DNA of 64,000 nt from Salinivirgaceae bacterium (lineage in GTDB: Bacteria; Bacteroidota; Bacteroidia; Bacteroidales; SZUA-534). The DNA is taken from positions 1 through 64,000 of the forward strand of contig JAFYYA010000056.1 of assembly GCA_017557785.1 (NCBI GenBank), given 5' to 3'. Under the pieces are notes generated by a model, which worked only from the letters and a program-made list of their open reading frames with translations, did not search any database and was not told where the DNA came from. This document shows, in pieces, positions 44,280-52,245 of this stretch (its first letter is position 1; each line of letters opens with the position of its first letter). The position numbers were made by a program, and so were the translations under genes.

Positions 44280-46658
44280 ATGCATAATCCGTCAACAAAG
44301 TGTTTTTTTGCTTTGCTAACGGTTATGCTTTTGTTCGAATTGCCACCGCAAATGGCTAATTGTCAAGACGAAGGCCCGGACACCATGCTGTTTTCCGAGC
44401 CGGAGCATTTCGATTTCAGCAAGCCCGTTGTCATTATAAAGCACGAGCCCGATATTGAGAAGGCAAAGAAATTTTGTGAGATGGCCGCCGCTTCCGACAA
44501 CATCGACACCATAATGAAGTATGCGGTGCTCTCGCTGGAGTACTGCCGGCCAACCGATTCGGCCCTGCTCTCATCTGATTATTACGAACTTGGCTACGCC
44601 TATTATATAAAGGACGATGCGCGCGACGCGTTGGATTACACATTCAAGGCCATTCACGTGTATGGCGACTCTGTAAAAAACAAATATGTGGCGCAGGCCT
44701 GTCTTGGTGTGGGACTTTGCTACGAGGATTTGAATGTTCCTGATAGTATCTTCTATTATTTCAACCAGGCACTCAATATTTACATCACGCTGCAAGATAC
44801 GGCGGGCGTCTGCCAGACATACAAAGACATTGGCGATGTGTACACAAACATGAAGATGTTTTCGAATGCCGAAGAAGCCTACCGTAAGGCCTTGTTTTAT
44901 TCGTCTCTCTCGAACGACACTCTGGATATGGCCACATACTATCGGTGCATTGGCCAGCTGCTATCGAAAAAATCGGACACTTTAGTCAACAGCGCTATTG
45001 AAAATCTGAAAAAATCAATCTCTTTGTTTGAGTCGAAAGAGACTGATAATGAGAATTATATAACCATAAAGCATTGGACATACACCGACATTGCACGCAC
45101 CTACATCAAGTTGGCGAACAAGACAGGCAACCGGGCTTACGCCGACAGTTGCTTTATGTATATCAGCAAGGTGGGCGATTACAATCTGAAAGTTGGCGAT
45201 CCCTTCAGTTACCTTCTCGACCGCTACACCTACACCGATTATCTTGTGTTTTTCCACAGGTACGACGATGCTCTGGCCAACTTGCTGAAACTGCGGAAGT
45301 ATTTCGACGACGACACCCCCGCCGCCGACCGGAAAACCTATCACAGGCGGCTTTACGAAGTCTATCTGCTTCTTGAAGATTACAAAAACGCTCTGGCCAA
45401 CTACGAAAAATACGATGAATACAAGTCGGAGCAGGTGAATGAGAGCACTCTTAACTCGATAAAGAACGCCGAGGTGGAGCGTACGCGGATGATTGAGGCG
45501 CTGAAACGCGAGAACGAGGAGAAACTTCACGCCGCCGAACGCCGCCGGATGCGCATTGTCAACATCGCGCTAATTGGTGGCTTGGGATTGTTCCTGCTGC
45601 TGATATTCTACATTGCCAGAATGCTGCGTATCAAGCATAAAGCCCACGCTGTGGTTTCGGAGAAAAATGCCCTTCTGGCGGAGCAGAACAAACTTTTGGC
45701 CGACCAGGCTGAAGAAATTCGCGCACAAAATGATGAGATTCAGGCACAAAACGACGAGATAAGGGAGCAAAACGAGGAAATCCAGGCGCAGAACGATTTG
45801 TTAGTCGAACAGAAGGCAGAGATATTGGCGCAAGCCCAGACCATCAAAGAACAGAGCGAGGAGATACACGACAGCATCAACTATGCCCGCCGCATCCAGC
45901 GCTCGCTGCTAACACCGTCGAAAACCATCGCGCGCATCTTCCCCGATTATTTTGTGCTCTACAAACCGCGTAATGTGGTCAGCGGCGATTACTACTGGGT
46001 GGGCCAGTTTGGCGACAACAAAGTGAGCATTGTGGCCGACTGCACAGGCCATGGCGTGCCGGGCGGATTTCTGAGCGTGTTGGGAATGGCCAATCTGAAT
46101 TACATTGTTTGTCAGGAAGTTACCCCCGACATGATTCTGAACCACTTGCGCGAGGCCATCATCACAAATCTGCGCCAGCGTTCCGATGTCCACACCGCTC
46201 TTCACGACGCTGAGCACCCATCAGCACAAGTGGACTTGAACGACCGCAGCCGCGATGGTATGGACGTGGCGGTTTACATTGTCAACGAGAAGTTGATGAA
46301 ACTTTCATACGCAGGTGCCAACAATCCGCTTGTGCTCATCCGTGACAGCGAAGTCCAAGTGCTCAAAGCCGACCGAATGCCCGTCGGAATCCACGAGTGC
46401 CTCGACCCGTTCCAATGCACCACCATCGATATTCGGCATGGTGACTGCCTCTACACCTTCTCTGATGGTTTCCAGGACCAGTTCGGAGTTGAAACAGGCA
46501 AGAAATTTATGAGCAAGCGCCTCCGCGAATTGCTGCTCGAAATCCATCAACAGCCAATGGCCGAACAGAAAAAGATTCTGAACGTTGTTTACGAGGAATG
46601 GCGCGGCCCTGCCAGCAACCAAACCGACGACGTGGTGATTATGGGTGTGAGAATTTAG
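44280..46658 (+). CDS. TPR-containing SpoIIE-type serine phosphatase
   Basis: A 792-residue signalling protein. Order: signal peptide (CFFALLTVMLLFELPPQMANC), periplasmic TPR-like helices (about 30-410), a membrane helix (IALIGGLGLFLLLIFYIARML, about 429-449), a coiled coil of repeated EEIRAQNDEIQAQND heptads (455-525), DSINYARRIQRSLL and a PP2C-like SpoIIE domain (about 540-790) with metal-binding residues in VVSGDYYW, VADCTGHGVPGG and FSDGFQDQFG. It would dephosphorylate a Ser/Thr-phosphorylated partner such as an anti-sigma-factor antagonist; none is encoded nearby. Start 44253 (MSNFCTNKIM) is an alternative. The layout parallels the TPR-LytS kinase at 33160, with a different output domain. 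Confidence 0.88.
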   Translation: MHNPSTKCFFALLTVMLLFELPPQMANCQDEGPDTMLFSEPEHFDFSKPVVIIKHEPDIEKAKKFCEMAAASDNIDTIMKYAVLSLEYCRPTDSALLSSDYYELGYAYYIKDDARDALDYTFKAIHVYGDSVKNKYVAQACLGVGLCYEDLNVPDSIFYYFNQALNIYITLQDTAGVCQTYKDIGDVYTNMKMFSNAEEAYRKALFYSSLSNDTLDMATYYRCIGQLLSKKSDTLVNSAIENLKKSISLFESKETDNENYITIKHWTYTDIARTYIKLANKTGNRAYADSCFMYISKVGDYNLKVGDPFSYLLDRYTYTDYLVFFHRYDDALANLLKLRKYFDDDTPAADRKTYHRRLYEVYLLLEDYKNALANYEKYDEYKSEQVNESTLNSIKNAEVERTRMIEALKRENEEKLHAAERRRMRIVNIALIGGLGLFLLLIFYIARMLRIKHKAHAVVSEKNALLAEQNKLLADQAEEIRAQNDEIQAQNDEIREQNEEIQAQNDLLVEQKAEILAQAQTIKEQSEEIHDSINYARRIQRSLLTPSKTIARIFPDYFVLYKPRNVVSGDYYWVGQFGDNKVSIVADCTGHGVPGGFLSVLGMANLNYIVCQEVTPDMILNHLREAIITNLRQRSDVHTALHDAEHPSAQVDLNDRSRDGMDVAVYIVNEKLMKLSYAGANNPLVLIRDSEVQVLKADRMPVGIHECLDPFQCTTIDIRHGDCLYTFSDGFQDQFGVETGKKFMSKRLRELLLEIHQQPMAEQKKILNVVYEEWRGPASNQTDDVVIMGVRI

Positions 46659-46690
46659 CCATCAATCCCGGGCAATAAAACCACTACGGA

Positions 46691-47833
46691 TTAACGCCTT
46701 ACAAGTCGCACCAGCGAAGCCGCTACGAGCGGATAGAAACACAGGTTGAAACTCTGCGGGAGCAGAAAGCCCAGAATCATTATGCAGTTTCCTGCCAACA
46801 AAATGATTCGCAGCCATTTGTGCCACGGTTTCTCGGTGCGCCCGATGGTGAAAATGTAAACCAAAAAGAGCGGCGAAGCCCACAGCATGTTCAGGTTGCC
46901 GACGGTGGCGCCGTGGTCGGTGGCGAACCAAAGCAGCGTTATCAAAAGCCCCAGCAGGCCGATAATTCCAAAATAGATGCGGTCGAAAATCACAAGCGCC
47001 GTGGCCGACAAGCGGAATGTCATTATGATTACGGCAATCAGCAGCAGGCTGAAAATCAGCATTGGCGACAAGTACCACGGCGTGCGGCCGTAGACGATTG
47101 TCGGCTCGACAATGGTGCGAGTTTGAGAGATCAAAGGCAGTGTGTCTATTTGACATTCAGCAAGATAATTGTGTAGTTTGTTGGGGATGAACGACTGCTG
47201 GCGGGTGGTGGCGCGGCGGTCGGTGATGGAACCCAACACAAGGTCGATACCAGCCTTTGTCCATTGGCTGCCGGCAAGATATGGATGGATGCAGTCGCGC
47301 ATGGTCGGTAGCGGTGCGGTGTCTGCGCCGTTGTAGGTGAGCGAGTCGCCAAACGCACGGTAGAACATATCGAGCACCCGTGTGGCGCAGTTGTCGAAGA
47401 AGAAATCGTACTGATAATCGCAATTTTCCGGCAAGCAGTTCTCGCTGAGAAGATTGAAAAGGTGCTGCCGCTGCTCAAGCGTCAGGTTCAGTCGTTGCGC
47501 CACCACCTGCCGCCCACGCCGCTCGTACGAATAGACGAACTGGCTGAACGGTTCCGAGGTGAGTTGGTAGAGCAGTTTGCCGGCGCAGAATTTCAGGTAG
47601 AAATGCGGCGTGTTGAAACTGAAAGTGCCATAGTTGAACACCTGGTCGATGCCACGGCGATGGTCGAAAACACCGATGGCCGTGTGGCCGAACTGCGAGT
47701 AGAGTTGGTTGCCCGGCGCACAAGTGTAAACTTCAATGTACGACCGCTCGCCGAGTTGCGGCGCTTCATATTCCGACGCCTGCACTGCAATGGCAAACAG
47801 GCTGATGAATAGTATGATGAGCGATTTCTTCAT
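46691..47833 (-). CDS. DUF4105 membrane protein
   Basis: A 380-residue protein. A cleavable signal (MKKSLIILFISLFAIAVQA) precedes a periplasmic DUF4105 domain with conserved YTCAPGNQLYSQFGHTAIG, FNYGTFSF and DYQYDFFFDNCATRVLDMF; the Cys/His/Asn pattern resembles NlpC/P60-type cysteine peptidase folds, but this is a suggestion only. Four or five membrane helices fill the C-terminal third (MLIFSLLLIAVIIMTFRL onward). The family is widespread in Bacteroidota and has no settled function. It is convergent with the SpoIIE gene. Confidence 0.85.
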   Translation of the reverse strand: MKKSLIILFISLFAIAVQASEYEAPQLGERSYIEVYTCAPGNQLYSQFGHTAIGVFDHRRGIDQVFNYGTFSFNTPHFYLKFCAGKLLYQLTSEPFSQFVYSYERRGRQVVAQRLNLTLEQRQHLFNLLSENCLPENCDYQYDFFFDNCATRVLDMFYRAFGDSLTYNGADTAPLPTMRDCIHPYLAGSQWTKAGIDLVLGSITDRRATTRQQSFIPNKLHNYLAECQIDTLPLISQTRTIVEPTIVYGRTPWYLSPMLIFSLLLIAVIIMTFRLSATALVIFDRIYFGIIGLLGLLITLLWFATDHGATVGNLNMLWASPLFLVYIFTIGRTEKPWHKWLRIILLAGNCIMILGFLLPQSFNLCFYPLVAASLVRLVRR

Positions 47834-47877
47834 AAAATCCTTTATTGTGTAAAGGTATTCGTTTTTTAATTAGTTGT

Positions 47878-47904
47878 TTTTGGGTATTGGGTGTTAGGTG
47901 TTGG
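47878..47904 (+). repeat. Intergenic TTGGGTATTGGG word repeat
   Basis: ttgggtattgggtg/ttaggtgttgg lies in the gap between the DUF4105 and Nudix genes. The phrase matches 6230-6253 and, inverted, 18291-18321 and 18363-18380. Confidence 0.7.
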
Positions 47905-47914
47905 TTTTGTTCAC

Positions 47915-48538
47915 TTATGCCTTTTTATCTCTTAATTGCTTCACTACTTCCGGAATCGACGAGAAACTGTTTTCGAGCAGAGTGTCAATGTTTTCGGGCT
48001 TGACCCACACGGCTTCGGTGATATCTTCGTCGGTTTGGGGCTTGAGCGTTAGCGGTCCGTTGTAGCTCATCAGATACCAATCGGTTGATTTCAGAATGGG
48101 CAGGCTCTCAATATAATATGTGTGCCAAGTGGTGCAGATGAGCCGTTCAATCTGCATTCCGCTGATGCCGCACTCTTCTTCAACTTCGCGTAAGCCGCCG
48201 TCCTGGCTCGACTCGCCCGGCTCGATGTGACCTTTCGGAATGTCCCACAAGCCTTTTCGGCGGATGAAAAGGTAATCGCCATCGGTGTTGACAACCAAGC
48301 CGCCTGCGGCACGACGGACTTCGAACCATCGGCAGAAATCGGCCCAACCGCGCTCTACATCGGAGCAAACCACTCGCACGTGATGCCCCTTACGCTTTGC
48401 GAGATAATCGAAAATTAACTGTTTAAAATCTTCACTGTCAGCGAGTTCGTATAAAATATCGGTTTTGCGGTGCAAATCGGCCTTATTAGTGAAAACAATC
48501 ACATTCCCGAAAAGGAAAACTTTGTACTTTTGAGCCAT
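47915..48538 (-). CDS. Nudix hydrolase
   Basis: A 207-residue protein whose C-terminal two thirds form a Nudix domain. The box is complete: GHIEPGESSQDGGLREVEEECGI (about 103-125), meeting Gx5Ex7REUxEExGU; a pyrophosphate bond in a nucleoside-diphosphate derivative is the likely target. The N-terminal 70 residues (KYKVFLFGNVIVFTNKADLHRKTDILY) are a separate small segment. Its start codon is only 1 bp from that of pyrE on the opposite strand, and the pyrE promoter lies inside its first codons. The substrate is not predictable. Confidence 0.9.
   Translation of the reverse strand: MAQKYKVFLFGNVIVFTNKADLHRKTDILYELADSEDFKQLIFDYLAKRKGHHVRVVCSDVERGWADFCRWFEVRRAAGGLVVNTDGDYLFIRRKGLWDIPKGHIEPGESSQDGGLREVEEECGISGMQIERLICTTWHTYYIESLPILKSTDWYLMSYNGPLTLKPQTDEDITEAVWVKPENIDTLLENSFSSIPEVVKQLRDKKA
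48525..48532 (+). promoter_or_regulatory. -7 box of pyrE inside the Nudix gene
   Basis: TACTTTTG, exact TAnnTTTG, 7 bp before the pyrE ATG at 48540. The predicted transcription start is at or next to the ATG. Confidence 0.6.
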
Positions 48539-48539
48539 T

Positions 48540-49181
48540 ATGGAAACGATAAATCAAATTCAACAAAAAGTTGCTTCTTATTTGTTGCAAATAAAAGCAA
48601 TTAAACTGTCGCCGTCAAGCCCGTTCACGTGGGCTTCGGGACTGAAATCGCCAATCTATTGCGATAACCGCGCCACGTTGTCGTACCCCGAGGTGCGCGC
48701 GTATATCCGCGATTCGTTTGTAACGCTCATCCGTCAGAAATACCCTGAGGCTGAGGTGATTGCTGGTGTTGCCACAGGTGCCATCGCTCACGGCGTGCTG
48801 GTGGCCGAGGCTATGGGGCTGCCGTTTGTGTACGTCCGCAGTGATGCCAAGACTCACGGAATGTGCAACCGCGTTGAGGGCAATCTGCAGGCTGGTCAGA
48901 AGGTTGTGGTTGTTGAGGATTTGGTGTCGACAGGTGGAAGCAGTCTGGCTGCCGTTGAGGCTCTGCGTGCGGCTGGCGCCGATGTCCTGGGCCTTTACGC
49001 CATCTTCACATACGGTTTCAAACGCGCCGTTGATGCTTTTGCCGGTGCCAACTGCAATCTCGACACTCTGAGCAACTACGACGCTCTGCTTGAGCATGCT
49101 CTCGAAATCGGCTATATTGCTGACGACCAACTTGCCGCACTGAAAAAATGGCGGCACGCACCGGAAGAGTGGGGCGTTTAA
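48540..49181 (+). CDS. pyrE: Orotate phosphoribosyltransferase
   Basis: Converts orotate and PRPP to orotidine 5'-monophosphate in de novo pyrimidine synthesis. Key parts are FTWASGLKSPIYCDNR at the N-terminus (orotate binding), the flexible-loop Lys in RSDAKTHGMCNRVEG, and the PRPP motif VVVVEDLVSTGGSS (about 118-131). Length (213) is normal. It is divergent from the Nudix gene with a 1-bp gap, so its mRNA is probably nearly leaderless. After the stop comes a palindromic repeat and the relic of a T9SS sorting domain. Confidence 0.96.
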   Translation: METINQIQQKVASYLLQIKAIKLSPSSPFTWASGLKSPIYCDNRATLSYPEVRAYIRDSFVTLIRQKYPEAEVIAGVATGAIAHGVLVAEAMGLPFVYVRSDAKTHGMCNRVEGNLQAGQKVVVVEDLVSTGGSSLAAVEALRAAGADVLGLYAIFTYGFKRAVDAFAGANCNLDTLSNYDALLEHALEIGYIADDQLAALKKWRHAPEEWGV

Positions 49182-49189
49182 TGCGATTC

Positions 49190-49217
49190 GTAGATGCGTA
49201 ATGCATTGCGTCTCTAC
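49190..49217. repeat. GTAGAGACG palindromic repeat, copy A (degenerate)
   Basis: GTAGATGCGTAATGC and ATTGCGTCTCTAC form an imperfect palindrome of the same family as 51797-51824, 51909-51936 and 51971-51995. It lies in the relic described at 49206-49263. Confidence 0.75.
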
Positions 49218-49263
49218 AGATATCCGCGTCAATCCCGCCAAACGTGTGATGGTGAATGAATAA
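49206..49263 (+). pseudogene. Relic of a T9SS C-terminal sorting domain
   Basis: In one frame this short stretch reads HCVSTDIRVNPAKRVMVNE and a stop. The end of the LRR protein downstream is PCVRAEM...VAKRVMVND. The match includes the nucleotides aaacgtgtgatggtgaa, identical in both places, and the palindromic repeat lies upstream in the same reading frame in both. I read it as the last codons of a lost or deleted cargo gene; no open frame continues upstream into a protein. Confidence 0.7.
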
Positions 49264-49359
49264 AATTCAGATTTAATCCGCTCTGCAGTGCGCAGAGCGG
49301 ATTAATTTATTGAGCAACAAATATTTTTCGCAATTAATAACACTAAATTTTTTAAAGCA

Positions 49360-51903
49360 ATGAAAAAAACATTTGCAATCCTTTTCGCCATAATGCTTGC
49401 CGGGCAGGTGTGGGCAGCATCCACAACTTTTGAAGTTGGTGGTTTGAAGTATACAGTTACTGATGAGACCAATCATTATGTTTCAGTTGGTAAAGGAACT
49501 TCTCAACCATCCGGCGCATTGCAAATATTAGAAACAGTTACGTATCCGGAAACTGATGGAGTAAAATATACCGTTACAAGCATTGCCGTTGAAGGATTCT
49601 ATTTTTGCGGTAGAATAACATCAATAACCATTCCCAATTCGGTTACAAGCATCGGCAAATCGGCATTCCATACTTGCAATGACCTGACATCAGTAACCAT
49701 TCCCAATTCGGTTACAACCATTGCCAGCTCCGCATTCTATTCTTGTAGAAACCTGAAATCAGTAACTATTCCCGAATCAGTTAAAACAATTGAATCCAGT
49801 GCGTTTGGCAATTGTGGAAATTTGACTTCAATAACCATTCCTGATGGAGTTACTACTATTGGAGATGCTGCGTTTGGTGGATGCACAAAACTGCAAAAAG
49901 TATCTATTGGAAATTCTGTTACAAGAATTGGCAAGAACGCATTTGCTCATACAGGCTTGCGCTCTATAACCCTTCCAAGTTCTATCACAAGTATGGGTGA
50001 AAATGTGTTTGATTTTAGCGTGCTGTCAGAATTAAAATATAATACCAACGCCATAAACCGCAAAGTCATTTCCGGAATACTAACACTTAATTATGTCACC
50101 ATTGGCGATAATGTTACAAGCATTGAAGATAGCTTGTTTTTTGGTAATAGTAGCCTGTTGTCTGTTAATATCGGTAGTTCGGTTGAAAGAATAGGTAAAG
50201 ATGCGTTTTTGGGTTGTAATACCATCCGTGAAATTAATGTTTCTGATGATAATACTAATTACTCATCAGAAAATGGAATAGTGTTCAATAAAGATAAGAC
50301 AACTATTATATGCTATCCAAAATATAAAGATGAAACATCCTACACCATTCCCAATTCAGTTACAAGCATTGGCGACTGTGCGTTCCGGGAATGTAACAGA
50401 CTGACATCAATAACCATTCCTAGTTCAGTTAAAAGCATTGGTGAATATGCGTTCAGCGCTTGCAGTAGATTGAAATCTGTAATCATTCCCAATTCAGTTA
50501 AAATCATTGATAATTATGTGTTTAAAAACTGTAGTGGGCTTACATTCATGGTCTATGAAGGGAAAACTGCGCCTTTAATAGGGACAAGTGTTTTTGAGGG
50601 TGTTGACAGCTCAATTAAAGTATGTGTACCTGAAGAATATGGTTCATCTTCATTTGGCGGATTAGGTATATATAAAGGACATAATAAAGTGACTGACCAG
50701 GCTGTTCCGGCCACCTGCACAGAATCGGGATTAACTGAAGGCTTGCATTGCTCTAATTGTGGTAAAGTGCTGGTTGCTCAGGAAGTAATCCCCGCATTGC
50801 AACACAACTATGGTACCCCAACTTACGACTGGAATGCGAACAATGCATCATGCACTGCCACAAAGGTTTGTGCAAATGACAGTGAACACGTTATTTCTGA
50901 GACAGTTGATGCAACATCTGCTGTAACCGTTGTGGCCACCTGCGAAGAAACCGGCACAAGAACTTTCACGGCAAATTTTACCGAGGAAGGTTTTGTAACC
51001 CAGCAGACAACAGAAGTCATTGCCGCCACAGGCCATAACTACAATGTACCAACTTACAATTGGAGCAATGGCCACTCAGCCTGCACTGCCACAAAGGTAT
51101 GCACGAATAATAACACTCACATTATTACCGAGACAGCTGTTTCGGCAGTAGTTATGACGGCAACTTGCGAAGAAGCCGGCACAAAAACTTTTACGGCGAA
51201 TTTTACCAAGGAAGGTTTTGAAACCCAGCAAGTAATAGAAAACATTGCTGCCTTAGGTCATGATTGGAGCGAATGGCAGACAACTGTTGCCTCAACCTGC
51301 TCAACTCAAGGCACACAGGTACGCACCTGCAGCCGCAATGCCGAGCACACTGAGAGTCAAAGCCTGCCGTTGGATGCCAACAATCATGAGGACGTGGTTA
51401 CCGATGATGCTGTGGCAGCCACAACAACATCGACAGGCCTTACCGAAGGCTCGCACTGCTCAGCCTGCCATACAACAATTGTCGCTCAAACCGAAATCCC
51501 TGCATTGGGTGAGCAAGGCGGTGAAAACCAAGGTGGAAATAACGAAGGCGGCAACAACCAAGGTGGTGAGAACCAAGGAGGAAATAATGAAGGAGGAAAT
51601 AACCAAGGCGGTGAAAACCAAGGTGGCAATAATGAAGGTGGTAACAACCAAGGCGGCGAGAACAACAATCCCGGCACCGCTGTTGATGATGTCATTGCGG
51701 AGACCGTCAGCATCTACACCATCGATGGAAACACCATTGTGGTTGAGAATGCTACCGAGGAAATCCGCATCTACGATGCCATGGGACGTCTGATCTGTAG
51801 GGACGCAACGCCTTGCGTCCGCGCAGAAATGAATGTTAATGTTTCCGGCATCTACATTGTCAGGGTTGGCAACGTGGCCAAACGTGTGATGGTGAACGAT
51901 TAA
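49360..51903 (+). CDS. BspA-like leucine-rich-repeat protein with T9SS sorting domain
   Basis: A secreted surface protein of 847 residues. Signal peptide MKKTFAILFAIMLAGQVWA; then about 13 LRR_5-type repeats of 23 residues (SITIPNSVTSIGKSAFHTC and variants, about 60-430); then three Cys-bearing repeats of about 60 residues (ATCEETGTRTFTANFTEEGF type); then a low-complexity linker of GGENQ/GGNNE pentads (about 720-768); last, a type IX sorting domain (EEIRIYDAMGRL...SGIYIVRVGNVAKRVMVND). BspA-like proteins bind host or fibre surfaces in other species. The sorting domain holds an in-frame palindromic repeat encoding ICRDATPCVRAEM. A terminator-like copy of that repeat follows. Confidence 0.9.
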   Translation: MKKTFAILFAIMLAGQVWAASTTFEVGGLKYTVTDETNHYVSVGKGTSQPSGALQILETVTYPETDGVKYTVTSIAVEGFYFCGRITSITIPNSVTSIGKSAFHTCNDLTSVTIPNSVTTIASSAFYSCRNLKSVTIPESVKTIESSAFGNCGNLTSITIPDGVTTIGDAAFGGCTKLQKVSIGNSVTRIGKNAFAHTGLRSITLPSSITSMGENVFDFSVLSELKYNTNAINRKVISGILTLNYVTIGDNVTSIEDSLFFGNSSLLSVNIGSSVERIGKDAFLGCNTIREINVSDDNTNYSSENGIVFNKDKTTIICYPKYKDETSYTIPNSVTSIGDCAFRECNRLTSITIPSSVKSIGEYAFSACSRLKSVIIPNSVKIIDNYVFKNCSGLTFMVYEGKTAPLIGTSVFEGVDSSIKVCVPEEYGSSSFGGLGIYKGHNKVTDQAVPATCTESGLTEGLHCSNCGKVLVAQEVIPALQHNYGTPTYDWNANNASCTATKVCANDSEHVISETVDATSAVTVVATCEETGTRTFTANFTEEGFVTQQTTEVIAATGHNYNVPTYNWSNGHSACTATKVCTNNNTHIITETAVSAVVMTATCEEAGTKTFTANFTKEGFETQQVIENIAALGHDWSEWQTTVASTCSTQGTQVRTCSRNAEHTESQSLPLDANNHEDVVTDDAVAATTTSTGLTEGSHCSACHTTIVAQTEIPALGEQGGENQGGNNEGGNNQGGENQGGNNEGGNNQGGENQGGNNEGGNNQGGENNNPGTAVDDVIAETVSIYTIDGNTIVVENATEEIRIYDAMGRLICRDATPCVRAEMNVNVSGIYIVRVGNVAKRVMVND
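51518..51663 (+). repeat. 45-bp tandem repeat coding the Gly/Asn linker
   Basis: Three 15-residue units made of GG-E/N-N-Q/E pentads, plus part of a fourth, are encoded in tandem with silent differences between copies. Such tracts change length easily by slippage. Confidence 0.8.
51797..51824. repeat. GTAGAGACG palindromic repeat, copy B, inside the T9SS domain
   Basis: GTAGGGACGCAACGCC followed by TTGCGTCCGCGC; the arms GGACGCAA (51801-51808) and TTGCGTCC (51813-51820) pair perfectly. It is in frame within the LRR gene. Confidence 0.8.
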
Positions 51904-51908
51904 TACCG

Positions 51909-51936
51909 GTAGAGACGTGCCATGGCGCGTCTCTAC
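51909..51936. repeat. GTAGAGACG palindromic repeat, copy C
   Basis: Arms GTAGAGACG and CGTCTCTAC around the core GCCATGGC, starting 6 bp after the LRR stop codon. Confidence 0.82.
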
Positions 51937-51970
51937 AAATTCGGTTATAATCGGTTAGAAACAATATTTT

Positions 51971-52001
51971 AGAGACGGTGCTCGGCGCCGTCTCTTTTTT
52001 A
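51971..52001 (+). terminator. Palindromic repeat copy D, acting as terminator
   Basis: AGAGACGG (51971-51978) and CCGTCTCT (51988-51995) pair and are followed by TTTTTT. A member of the GTAGAGACG family seems to serve as the LRR gene's intrinsic terminator. Confidence 0.75.
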
Positions 52002-52038
52002 TTTCTCATCGGTCATCGAAAAAAATCGAAAAAAAATA

Positions 52039-52068
52039 TTGCGGATTCAAAACTTTTATCGATTTTTG
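52039..52068 (+). promoter_or_regulatory. Promoter of the trp operon
   Basis: TTG (52039-52041), a 19-bp spacer and GATTTTTG (52061-52068), one base from TAnnTTTG. Transcription would start near 52075, about 13 bp before the leader peptide ATG. Confidence 0.6.
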
Positions 52069-52087
52069 GCGCGCTAAAAAAGCAAGA

Positions 52088-52150
52088 ATGAATACATTGT
52101 TCGGACATAGCTATTGGTGGTGGCGCTCTCAGATTTCAATTTGTGAGTGA
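52088..52150 (+). CDS. trpL: trp operon leader peptide
   Basis: A 20-codon frame, MNTLFGHSYWWWRSQISICE, with three consecutive Trp codons at 52115-52123. It begins just after the predicted transcription start and ends at a TGA (52148-52150) that overlaps the second arm of the attenuator hairpin. Three TGG codons in a 20-residue frame upstream of trp genes are very unlikely by chance. Ribosome stalling at these codons when charged tRNA-Trp is scarce would read tryptophan supply. The frame is too short for ordinary gene calling. Confidence 0.85.
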   Translation: MNTLFGHSYWWWRSQISICE

Positions 52151-52219
52151 TAAACCTGTTATGTTCAATCAAGTAATAACGAATTTTAGCCCGTTGCACT
52201 CACGCGACGGGCTTTTTTT
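52124..52219 (+). promoter_or_regulatory. trp attenuator (alternative hairpins and terminator)
   Basis: Segment 1 (CGCTCTCA, 52124-52131, right after the Trp codons) can pair with segment 2 (TGTGAGTG, 52142-52149). Segment 2 (GTGAGTG) can instead pair with segment 3 (CACTCAC, 52197-52203), which lies in the loop and stem edge of the terminator hairpin AGCCCGTTGC/GCGACGGGCT (52188-52197, 52204-52213) with its T run 52213-52219. The two states exclude each other, as in enterobacterial trp attenuation: stalling at Trp codons frees segment 2; a ribosome at the stop codon covers it. Confidence 0.8.
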
Positions 52220-52245
52220 ATGTCAATTTTTAATAAGAAAACAAT

